This document shows positions 1 through 5,596 of a stretch of DNA of 5,596 nucleotides, piece by piece; position 1 is the first letter of the stretch, and each line of letters starts with the position of its first letter. This DNA is from an uncultured bacterium. GTDB lineage: Bacteria > Cyanobacteriota > Vampirovibrionia > Gastranaerophilales > Gastranaerophilaceae. The position numbers and the translations under genes are program-made. The stretch covers positions 1-5,596 of the forward strand of contig CACYCU010000121.1 in the NCBI GenBank assembly GCA_902772945.1, written 5' to 3'. The notes below the pieces were generated by a model, which saw only the letters and a list, made by a program, of their open reading frames with translations, did no database searches and had not been told where the DNA came from.

Positions 1-545
1 ATCCACCAAGTAGCATATGTTGAAAATTTGAAACCTCTTTCGTGGTCAAATTTTTCTGCTGCACGAATAAGTCCCAAATTACCTTCCTGAATTAAATCCA
101 AGAAAAGCATCCCGCGTCCTACGTATTTTTTTGCAATACTTACAACTAAACGAAGATTTGCTTGAACAAGTTTTCTTTTTGCAATAGCTCCGGGTGTACC
201 GCCTTCAAGAATTTTTCTTGCAAGTTCGATTTCTTCATTTGCGGATAACAATTTTATTCTGCCGATTTCTCTCAAATATAATCTGACAGGATCATCGACA
301 GCAATACCTTTTGGAACTTCCATATCGGGTTCTTCTTCCATATAGATATCATCTATATTCATTTTTGGTTCCATTTTTTCGGTAACAATATCTTCTATGT
401 TATCAGTGTTAATTTCCATATTCATGTAATTTACACTGTCATCAGTTTCGCCTAATGTACCTTCTTCATCAATATCCTGTAAATCATCAATATTTTCATC
501 TTCCATGATGCTTACAACAGAGGAGCTTTGTCTTTTTTTACTCAT
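1..545 (-). CDS. rpoD: RNA polymerase primary sigma factor RpoD (partial, N-terminal 181 codons)
   Basis: This is the housekeeping sigma-70 factor, which directs RNA polymerase to promoters. I translated the minus strand from the ATG at 545; the frame stays open to the window edge, so the C-terminal part (end of region 2, regions 3 and 4) is missing. Residues 1-80 are acidic and poorly conserved, like a short region 1.1. Region 1.2 follows at about 83-113 (DDPVRLYLREIG). Region 2.1 is at about 122-141 (LVQANLRLVVSIAKKY), region 2.2 at about 143-167 (LDLIQEGNLGLIRAAEKFD), and region 2.3 starts at 169 (FKFSTYATWW), holding the aromatic residues that melt the -10 element. The start is supported by GGAG at 553-556, seven bases upstream, and by the 8-base overlap with dnaG. 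The closely canonical region 2 makes a primary sigma much likelier than an alternative one, although region 4 cannot be checked. Confidence 0.96.
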   Translation of the reverse strand, partial: MSKKRQSSSVVSIMEDENIDDLQDIDEEGTLGETDDSVNYMNMEINTDNIEDIVTEKMEPKMNIDDIYMEEEPDMEVPKGIAVDDPVRLYLREIGRIKLLSANEEIELARKILEGGTPGAIAKRKLVQANLRLVVSIAKKYVGRGMLFLDLIQEGNLGLIRAAEKFDHERGFKFSTYATWW

Positions 546-2418
546 TCATTTTCTCCAATTTCAATTTATTATTTATCCTATCTCTAAGCTGCATCTGAAT
601 TTTCAGGGCTTCTGTTTCGTTATCATTTGCACTTTTATATAAATTTCTGATTTTTTCTTGTTCTTTTTCTTTATGACATTGATTAATTTTGTTAACATTT
701 TCTTGAATAATTGTTATAAAATCTCTGTCATCCAAGTTTTGAAAAGTTTCTGAAATACTTATTAAATCAGTTATAATCTTTTGTACTTCCTGATTGTCAA
801 CGTATGCCGTGTATAGCTTTTCGATTAATTCTTTCACATTATTTACGGTACAAGTTAATTTGTCAATTGTAGATTTTACATTTATTAACGTTTCGTCCGA
901 AAACTCTGTGTCGCCTATCATTTGCTTAATTTTTTCAAACGAAAGACGATTGTCGGTAACTAGAAAAACGCTCAATAAATTTTTTTGCGCTTTTTCTAAA
1001 ATTGATACATTTTTCTTAACAATTCGTTCAACACCTTTGTCTGTAGAGGTTATGAGCATTCTTGCCTTTTTAACTTCACGTGTCAGAGCGTTTACATCAA
1101 TATTTAAGGTGTCTGCAATCATTCTTATATATTCGGATTGGACGATTGCGTTTTGAATCTCTTGAAGTATAGGAATAAGCTCTTTTACTGTTTTGGTTTT
1201 TTCAATAGGAGTTATGGGTTTTTCTTTCATAATTGCATTAATTTGGAAATCAAGCAAAAGCGGTGCATGTTTCATATATTCTTTGTAGCTTTCAGCTCCT
1301 ACCGATCTGATAAATTCATCGGGATCTTTGCCTTCTGGTGGTGCAATAACTCTTATTTCACACGAATATTTGTCATTTGTTGTGGAAATATAGCTTTCAT
1401 CAAATTGTTTTATATCACCTAGACCCTGAAAAGCTTCTTTTATCAATTCTGCATTTCGTTTGGTTGCTTTTTGTCCCGCAGAATCAGTATCAAAAGAGAG
1501 ATAAACTCTCCTTGAGGGTGTGTAACGTGACAAAAGTTTTATATGGTCGGCAGTCAATGATGTTCCGCAAGAGGCAACGGCATTTTTAATTCCATGGGCT
1601 TGTGCGGAAATTACATCAAAATAACCTTCCATTAATATTACACTGTCTTGTTCTTTTATTTCATCTTTTGCAAAATAAAGCCCGTATAAAAGCTTACTCT
1701 TGTTGTAGATTAAAGAATCCGAGGAGTTTAAATATTTTGGCTGCTGGTCTTTTTCTATGGCTCTTGCACCAAATGCAACAAATTCGCCAAACTCGTTTTG
1801 AATAGGAATAATTACACGATTTCTGAAACGGTCAATATATTTGCCTTCTCGGGTTTTTAATATCAAACCGGCCTTTTCCAAAACTTCGTCTGTGAAATCG
1901 GGTTTAAATTTTTTATAAAATTCATCATAAGATTTTGAGGCAACTCCGATTGAATATTGTTCAATAATTTCTTTTGTTATTCCTCTGCCGGATAAATATT
2001 CAAGTACAGAGGTTGTTTCTGGACTTTTGTCTTTCAATAATTTTAGGTTATAAAATTCTGCAGCCTTTTGACAAGCTTGAATCATGTCTGATTTTAGACT
2101 TTTGCTTTCGGATTTTTGTAATTTTTTGGGCATTTCCAGTCCGAATTTTTCAGCCAAATCAGACAAAACTTCCATAAAATCTTTATTTTGAGTTTTCATT
2201 ATAAAAGAAATAGCATCTCCGCCTTCACCGCAGCCAAAGCATTTGTAAATTCCAAGTGAGGGATTTACGGAAAACGAGGGAGTTTTTTCTTTGTGAAAAG
2301 GACACAAACCCCAATAATGACCGCCGTTTTTCTTTAATATAACTTGTTCTGAAACAACTTCAACAATATCAAGACGGTCTTTTATTTGAGAAACTAATTC
2401 TTCAATAGTGTTTGCCAT
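538..2418 (-). CDS. dnaG: DNA primase DnaG
   Basis: DnaG makes the short RNA primers for lagging-strand synthesis and is recruited by the replicative helicase DnaB. The protein has 626 residues, a normal length. The N-terminal CHC2 zinc domain has its ligands at C39, H42, C60 and C63 (CPFHKEKTPSF, then KCFGCGEGGD). The polymerase core carries FRNRVIIPI at 198-206 and PKYLNSSDS at 227-235. The Toprim catalytic acids follow: E264 in EGYFD, then D310 and D312 in FDTDSAG; GKDPDE at 363-368 is also conserved. Residues from about 460 to the end are helical and divergent, as expected for the DnaB-binding domain. The chosen ATG fits the usual primase N-terminus (about 38 residues before the first zinc cysteine) but has no recognisable Shine-Dalgarno; a promoter lies immediately upstream. 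The 3' end overlaps rpoD by 8 bases. All visible catalytic and zinc residues are intact. Confidence 0.98.
   Translation of the reverse strand: MANTIEELVSQIKDRLDIVEVVSEQVILKKNGGHYWGLCPFHKEKTPSFSVNPSLGIYKCFGCGEGGDAISFIMKTQNKDFMEVLSDLAEKFGLEMPKKLQKSESKSLKSDMIQACQKAAEFYNLKLLKDKSPETTSVLEYLSGRGITKEIIEQYSIGVASKSYDEFYKKFKPDFTDEVLEKAGLILKTREGKYIDRFRNRVIIPIQNEFGEFVAFGARAIEKDQQPKYLNSSDSLIYNKSKLLYGLYFAKDEIKEQDSVILMEGYFDVISAQAHGIKNAVASCGTSLTADHIKLLSRYTPSRRVYLSFDTDSAGQKATKRNAELIKEAFQGLGDIKQFDESYISTTNDKYSCEIRVIAPPEGKDPDEFIRSVGAESYKEYMKHAPLLLDFQINAIMKEKPITPIEKTKTVKELIPILQEIQNAIVQSEYIRMIADTLNIDVNALTREVKKARMLITSTDKGVERIVKKNVSILEKAQKNLLSVFLVTDNRLSFEKIKQMIGDTEFSDETLINVKSTIDKLTCTVNNVKELIEKLYTAYVDNQEVQKIITDLISISETFQNLDDRDFITIIQENVNKINQCHKEKEQEKIRNLYKSANDNETEALKIQMQLRDRINNKLKLEKMNE
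553..556 (-). promoter_or_regulatory. Shine-Dalgarno site of rpoD, inside the 3' end of dnaG
   Basis: GGAG on the minus strand lies seven bases before the rpoD ATG (543-545), within the last codons of dnaG. It decides the rpoD start: the nearby ATG at 547-549 is in the dnaG frame and meets the dnaG stop two codons later. Ribosomes finishing dnaG end within the ATGAGTAA overlap, so translational coupling is likely (inference). Confidence 0.75.
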
Positions 2419-2424
2419 AATAAA

Positions 2425-2452
2425 ATTTTATCATTAACATGGATATTATCAA
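2425..2452 (-). promoter_or_regulatory. predicted sigma-70 promoter of dnaG (extended -10, leaderless)
   Basis: On the minus strand, TTGATA (2452-2447; five of six match the -35 consensus) is followed 16 bases later by TAAAAT (2430-2425; five of six match the -10). TG one base before the -10 gives an extended -10 element, TGATAAAAT. Transcription starting seven bases past the -10 would begin at about 2418, the A of the dnaG ATG, so the message would have no 5' leader. The missing Shine-Dalgarno agrees with this. The promoter lies in the 53-base gap after the upstream gene. An AT-rich gap can mimic a promoter by chance. Confidence 0.5.
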
Positions 2453-2471
2453 AAATTTTCATTTAAAAATT

Positions 2472-3386
2472 CTATTTTTTTCGTTTTTTCCATGTAATTT
2501 TAATTCCAAAAAGATTTAATTTTATTTTTATTCTTTCTAAATCTTTGATTCTTTTATTTAAAGTTTTGATTTCATTTTTATAATTTTGTATTTTTTCTAT
2601 AAAATTACCTTTTATCGGGTGGTATAACAAGTTGTCCGGAGTTTCAAAAATCCTATCCTCATTTAAATCGAATTCAGGTTCAAGGAATATATTAGGTTCA
2701 CAAATTCTACCGCATTCAAAACCATTGTTAAATAATTCGGTAGGTACAAAAAGTTCGCAAAATACCCAATTATTATTGACGTTGTTTTTATAAATTTCTT
2801 TATGTTTCAATCTTTGATTATATAAAAAATCAATAGCTTTGTTAGAAAGTCTTGAAATCGGAAACAAAGATTTTTTAATTTTTGTATTTTTGTCATAAAT
2901 CCATTCAATATTATTTGTCCAGCACCATTCGCTGTTTAGTTCAGAATCTTGATAATTAATTATCAATAAATCTTTATTGTCATTATCATATTTTTTGAAA
3001 AACGGCTCATAAGATTTTCCGTTACAAAAAACATCATATTCTATTTGCCAATAATATTCATAATCCGGAAAAAATTTTTTAACATAATAAAATCTATAAT
3101 CTGAGTTATACCACATTACAGCAGAAAAATTTTGATCAATTTTTCCGGATGCAAAAAATGGCAAATTCAGTTCTTTACTTAAATTTTCGTCAAACAAAAA
3201 ACATTTTACCTTTGTATCGAAAAATTCAAATTCATCTATTCTTGAATTTGCTTCAAGTTTCAAATTTGTATTATCAATAGCAAGAACTACATCATACCCA
3301 TCAATATTTAACAGTTTTTTATATTCGCTTATAACACCTTTTGTAAGTATATGTGTAGAAAGAAAAACTAAATTTTTATTAGTCAT
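2472..3386 (-). CDS. uncharacterised glycosyltransferase-like protein
   Basis: I cannot name this 304-residue protein. It begins with a hydrophobic beta-like segment (KNLVFLSTHI), then a second one with acidic residues (YDVVLAIDNT, 31-40), as in the nucleotide-binding half of a GT-A fold. The motif YYWQIEYDVFCNG (111-123) has EYDV where GT-A enzymes carry a metal-binding D-x-D, and LYHPIK occurs at 254-259. I associate this W-x-x-EYDV plus YHP-(I/V)-K combination with uncharacterised proteins found near surface-polysaccharide genes; that is recall, not a search. Residues about 263-290 look coiled-coil, and the tail (KLNLFGIKITWKKRKK) is basic, with an FGI motif seen at the end of many glycosyltransferases. 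There is no signal peptide or membrane segment. I chose the ATG at 3386 over an in-frame TTG at 3425, because the 13 extra codons contain a perfect TATAAT. The gene looks more AT-rich than dnaG (10 G+C in bases 2941-3000 against 23 in 1321-1380). The gene lies 53 bases upstream of dnaG. Confidence 0.85.
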   Translation of the reverse strand: MTNKNLVFLSTHILTKGVISEYKKLLNIDGYDVVLAIDNTNLKLEANSRIDEFEFFDTKVKCFLFDENLSKELNLPFFASGKIDQNFSAVMWYNSDYRFYYVKKFFPDYEYYWQIEYDVFCNGKSYEPFFKKYDNDNKDLLIINYQDSELNSEWCWTNNIEWIYDKNTKIKKSLFPISRLSNKAIDFLYNQRLKHKEIYKNNVNNNWVFCELFVPTELFNNGFECGRICEPNIFLEPEFDLNEDRIFETPDNLLYHPIKGNFIEKIQNYKNEIKTLNKRIKDLERIKIKLNLFGIKITWKKRKK

Positions 3387-3392
3387 AAGTTC

Positions 3393-3398
3393 ATTATA
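3393..3398 (-). promoter_or_regulatory. candidate -10 element of the glycosyltransferase-like gene
   Basis: TATAAT, a perfect -10 hexamer on the minus strand, ends seven bases before the ATG at 3386. Transcription would start about at that ATG, giving a second leaderless message. The -35 is weak: TAGCTC stands at 17-base spacing, and the better TTGCTA (3425-3420) is 21 bases away. On the plus strand the overlapping TATATT (3395-3400) could serve the divergent gene, with an approximately 67-base leader. Confidence 0.35.
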
Positions 3399-3416
3399 TT
3401 TAAAAAAATTTAAAAG

Positions 3417-3440
3417 AGCTAGCAAAAAAAATTTTTAGCT
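3417..3440. repeat. short inverted repeat in the divergent intergenic region
   Basis: AGCTA (3417-3421) and TAGCT (3436-3440) form inverted arms around an A8-T4-rich centre. Six Ts follow on the plus strand (3442-3447). It could be an operator shared by the two divergent genes, or a weak attenuator-like hairpin in the leader of the rightward gene. The stem is only five clean base pairs, so both readings are tentative. Confidence 0.3.
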
Positions 3441-3463
3441 GTTTTTTATTAGTGGAAAATCAT

Positions 3464-3467
3464 GGAG
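3464..3467 (+). promoter_or_regulatory. Shine-Dalgarno site that decides the start of the 681-residue gene
   Basis: GGAG stands six bases before the ATG at 3474. An in-frame ATG at 3462 overlaps this GGAG and itself has only a weak GTGG upstream. The start at 3474 is therefore preferred, and it gives a protein beginning MKIQSNYTV. Confidence 0.75.
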
Positions 3468-3473
3468 AAAACA

Positions 3474-5519
3474 ATGAAAATTCAATCAAATTACACAGTT
3501 AGCCGAAATTATAATCAAACAACATTTGAAGGCAACCCATTTAAAATATTAGTTAAAAAACCAAAAATTAATGAAAAAAAAGATCTTTTATACAGAATTT
3601 CAGGAATGATAGATATACCAAGTTCTGAATTTGCAAAACGTACAGAAGGCTTAAACGAAAGATCATTATCATTTTTACACAGTTTAGCAAACAGATATAA
3701 TGCCAGAAATCATTATTTTTCACAAAAAGAAAATCCGGAATTTGTATTTAATATTCTTAATATGATTAAAAAACCGAAAAGTATTCATTTTGATTTTATA
3801 AATACTGTCAGAGGTTCTTTTGAACATATGGAGAATATATTAAAACGTGTAAGAGATAAAAAAGGTTTAAAATTTGTTATAGATTTGCAAAAAAATGTTT
3901 TTAAAGAAAAAAAACCGGCAGATCAAATTATTTTGGATTTATTAACATCTTTAAACAGAGATGAGTATATAAAACATACTGACAGATATAGTGATTATTT
4001 GTTGAAAAATTATAAAAATGAAAATGCTGTAAAAGAACTTGACAAAATGCTTGATTACGGAATATATAATTCCGGTTCTTATGGAAAAACATTAAATATA
4101 GATTCTCTATATAATAAAATTCCTGCTTTACAATCTTTTAGCAGAATGGATATATCAGAGTATTATTCAAAAGAAGGTGCATTTTTCTTAGATAAGATTT
4201 TTGAAAAATTTACTGCACTAAAATTGGTTAATCAATCTGAAAAAGCTATGTCTGACGTTTTTGAAATGTACAAATCAGCAACACCAAAGAATTTGGATAT
4301 AAGATTAAACTTAATAAACAAATTCAAATTTTCAGGTGCAAATAAAGATTTGAAATATAATAAACAAGAAGTAAAAGCGTTAAGAGGACTGTTTGAAAAA
4401 ATTGATGAAGATAAAAATCTTGCAGGATTTGTCAAAAAATTAATAACCGAAAATATTTATACAGAATCTGTTCAGGATTTTAATCAAATATTAGAAGCAG
4501 TTCCGCCTAAAAAAGGAAAAATATTTATCAAGAATTTGCTGAACATATTAGGAGAAGTTCAAAATCCTCAAAAACGTAAAGATATTCTTGAAACAGAATT
4601 GACAAATCCATTTTATGAAACCAGTAGAAATAGAGAAAGAAGACTTCATGCAGAAAGATACGGATTTGGTGAAAAGGAAAGTTTTATTTCGAAGGCAAAA
4701 AGATATATTGAAAATAAATTTCAAGAATTACGATACACGTTTGTCGGCAAAGATGAGCCTGTAACAATTTATGAACCTCTAAATACACAAACAGTTGAAA
4801 AAATAGAAGAACCGATTGCTCAAAAAATTGAACTTCCGGTTATTAAAAAAATACAAGAACCTCAAGTTGAAATAGCACCGGTAATTAAGAAAACAGAAGA
4901 ACCTGTTGTAGAAAAAATTGAAACTCCGACAGTCGAAAAAGTGAATAGTTCTGAAATATTACCGGAAACTCCTATATTAGAACATATAATAAAAACAGAA
5001 GATGAACCGGTTATCAAATTAGTAAATTCTGCAAAGGAAGCAAGACAAGCTAAAAAATTAAAAATTTTAAATGACGTGAAAGAAGTTATAAACAAACGTC
5101 TTGGTGCAAAAACTGTTGAAAAACAAGAAGAAATATACAGCAAAAATGCAACTCAAATGCGTTTGAAACTTTTGAACGAAATATTTGACTCAATAAAAGA
5201 TACAAGAAAAACTGATAAAGCTGTCGGAAAATTAAAGTCTCAATCTTCAAATAAAGATGCTGTTGAATTGTACAAACGCATAAACGGCAGAAACAGAAAA
5301 CTTGTAAGGTATATGCTTTTGAAACGTAATGTTGACGGAACAAGAATGTTTGAAGTAAAAGATATAATCAAATTTATTGACAAGGCAGATGCAAAAATCG
5401 CAAAAATGAAAGAATCAAATCCTGAATTTAAATCAAAAGATGCAAAAGCTTATTATGATCATTTATTTGAAACAAAAATTCAGGAATACGGAAAAATTAA
5501 GAGAACAAAGAAAAAATAA
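3474..5519 (+). CDS. large helical protein of unknown function with an octapeptide-repeat linker
   Basis: I do not recognise this 681-residue protein. It has no signal peptide and no membrane segment, is rich in Lys, Glu, Asn and Ile, and has no cysteine and no tryptophan. The start MKIQSNYTV, with TTFEGNPF at 16-23, resembles the short N-terminal tag (basic/Asn-rich, then F-x-G) that I associate with many Gastranaerophilales proteins. Residues about 36-425 look mostly alpha-helical. Residues 441-490 are a low-complexity linker of eight-residue units such as VEKIEEPI, AQKIELPV and VEKIETPT. Residues about 517-681 are helical and basic, with two similar segments (LKILNDVKEVI at 529-539 and LKLLNEIFDSI at 564-574) and a Lys-rich end. 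Nothing suggests an enzyme active site. A scaffold, envelope- or cytoskeleton-associated protein, or a secreted effector without a classical signal are all possible. The gene stands alone, divergent from the dnaG operon, and ends in its own terminator. Confidence 0.9.
   Translation: MKIQSNYTVSRNYNQTTFEGNPFKILVKKPKINEKKDLLYRISGMIDIPSSEFAKRTEGLNERSLSFLHSLANRYNARNHYFSQKENPEFVFNILNMIKKPKSIHFDFINTVRGSFEHMENILKRVRDKKGLKFVIDLQKNVFKEKKPADQIILDLLTSLNRDEYIKHTDRYSDYLLKNYKNENAVKELDKMLDYGIYNSGSYGKTLNIDSLYNKIPALQSFSRMDISEYYSKEGAFFLDKIFEKFTALKLVNQSEKAMSDVFEMYKSATPKNLDIRLNLINKFKFSGANKDLKYNKQEVKALRGLFEKIDEDKNLAGFVKKLITENIYTESVQDFNQILEAVPPKKGKIFIKNLLNILGEVQNPQKRKDILETELTNPFYETSRNRERRLHAERYGFGEKESFISKAKRYIENKFQELRYTFVGKDEPVTIYEPLNTQTVEKIEEPIAQKIELPVIKKIQEPQVEIAPVIKKTEEPVVEKIETPTVEKVNSSEILPETPILEHIIKTEDEPVIKLVNSAKEARQAKKLKILNDVKEVINKRLGAKTVEKQEEIYSKNATQMRLKLLNEIFDSIKDTRKTDKAVGKLKSQSSNKDAVELYKRINGRNRKLVRYMLLKRNVDGTRMFEVKDIIKFIDKADAKIAKMKESNPEFKSKDAKAYYDHLFETKIQEYGKIKRTKKK
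4794..4943 (+). repeat. octapeptide repeat (consensus V-x-K-I-E-x-P-x) coding region
   Basis: Residues 441-490 of the large protein can be cut into successive units: VEKIEEPI, AQKIELPV, IKKIQEPQ, a six-residue remnant VEIAPV, IKKTEEPV, VEKIETPT, then the partial VEKV. Each full unit has Lys at position 3 and Pro at position 7. The DNA copies have diverged, so the repeat is old rather than a recent slippage product. Pro/Glu/Lys periodic linkers, as in TonB, are typically extended rods; that role here is inferred. Confidence 0.75.
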
Positions 5520-5542
5520 AGCCCTGATGGGCTTTATTTTTT
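5511..5542. terminator. bidirectional intrinsic terminator containing the stop codon of the 681-residue gene
   Basis: TAAAGCCC (5517-5524) pairs perfectly with GGGCTTTA (5529-5536) around a TGAT loop. The stem is flanked by AAAAAA (5511-5516) and TTTTTT (5537-5542), so it gives a GC-containing hairpin with a U tract on both strands. The TAA stop (5517-5519) is part of the stem. It ends the rightward gene and very likely also the leftward gene entering from the right edge. Confidence 0.92.
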
Positions 5543-5596
5543 ATGGTTTTTTGGATTTAAAAATCTTTTTAAATTTATCCCATTGTTTGCCTGAAA
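5541..5596 (-). CDS. C-terminal end of a converging gene (partial, 17 codons)
   Basis: On the minus strand one frame is open from the window edge to a TAA at 5543-5541 and reads SGKQWDKFKKIFKSKKP, a basic tail plausible as a protein C-terminus. The stop lies directly at the T tract of the symmetric terminator, exactly where a converging gene should end. The product cannot be identified from 17 residues. Confidence 0.55.
   Translation of the reverse strand, partial: SGKQWDKFKKIFKSKKP

Noticed and set aside
794..2177. Several open frames of 67-120 codons on the plus strand opposite dnaG
   Set aside because: They lie wholly inside a conserved essential gene, have no ribosome sites, and their Phe/Leu/Ser-rich products are what the complement of an AT-rich gene gives.
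3387..3425. TTG start giving the glycosyltransferase-like protein 13 more N-terminal residues
   Set aside because: It has no Shine-Dalgarno, the added residues are ordinary AT-rich translation, and the stretch contains a perfect TATAAT placed correctly for the ATG at 3386.
3417..3447. Inverted repeat plus T tract as an intrinsic terminator
   Set aside because: No plus-strand gene ends upstream of it, and its stem has only five clean pairs, so it would be a poor terminator.
3462..3473. Upstream in-frame ATG at 3462 for the 681-residue gene
   Set aside because: The GGAG at 3464-3467 fits the ATG at 3474, while the first ATG has only a weak GTGG before it.
3574..3914. Runs of eight A at 3574-3581 and 3907-3914 as possible phase-variation tracts
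   Set aside because: Runs of this length are expected in such Lys-rich, A-rich coding sequence; the frame is intact and nothing else suggests switching.
4232..5343. Open frames of 67-93 codons on the minus strand opposite the 681-residue gene
   Set aside because: They overlap the repeat linker and helical parts of a better supported gene, and their composition is that of antisense translation.
1..5596. CRISPR array, tRNA, riboswitch, insertion sequence or toxin-antitoxin pair
   Set aside because: I saw no spaced direct DNA repeats, cloverleaf, transposase motif, terminal repeats or small gene pair; coding sequence fills nearly the whole window, and no stretch over 100 bases lacks a gene.

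Overview
The window is AT-rich and bacterial. It carries a dnaG-rpoD gene pair, the core of the classical 'macromolecular synthesis' operon, on the minus strand. The neighbouring genes have the style of uncultured gut Gastranaerophilales (Vampirovibrionia/'Melainabacteria', the non-photosynthetic sister group of cyanobacteria). Two things suggest this: the very A-rich coding sequence, and a large cytosolic-looking protein that starts 'MKI...' and has an F-x-G motif near residue 20, a pattern I associate with that lineage. The assignment is inference; no rRNA or other marker is present.

Layout, left to right: (1) 1-545, minus, the first 181 codons of the primary sigma factor RpoD, cut by the window edge. 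(2) 538-2418, minus, complete DnaG primase, overlapping the rpoD start by 8 bases (ATGAGTAA). (3) 2472-3386, minus, a 304-residue uncharacterised protein that looks glycosyltransferase-like (W-x-x-EYDV and YHP-I-K motifs). It occupies the place just upstream of dnaG where rpsU lies in E. coli. (4) 3387-3473, a short divergent intergenic region with promoter-like sequences and a small inverted repeat. (5) 3474-5519, plus, a 681-residue protein of unknown function with no cysteine or tryptophan. It has a helical N-terminal part, an eight-residue Pro/Glu/Lys repeat linker and a helical, basic C-terminal part. (6) 5511-5542, a strong symmetric terminator that includes the stop codon of (5). (7) 5541-5596, minus, probably the last 17 codons of a converging gene.

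DnaG and RpoD work in replication priming and housekeeping transcription, and their overlap implies coupled translation. The minus-strand genes can be read as one transcription unit (glycosyltransferase-like gene, dnaG, rpoD) because I see no terminator between them. dnaG also appears to have its own promoter, placed so close to the ATG that the transcript would be leaderless. The two flanking genes have no evident functional link to the operon.

I found no RNA gene, mobile element, CRISPR array or defence cassette. The most noteworthy items are the possible leaderless starts of two adjacent genes and the undescribed 681-residue repeat-linker protein.
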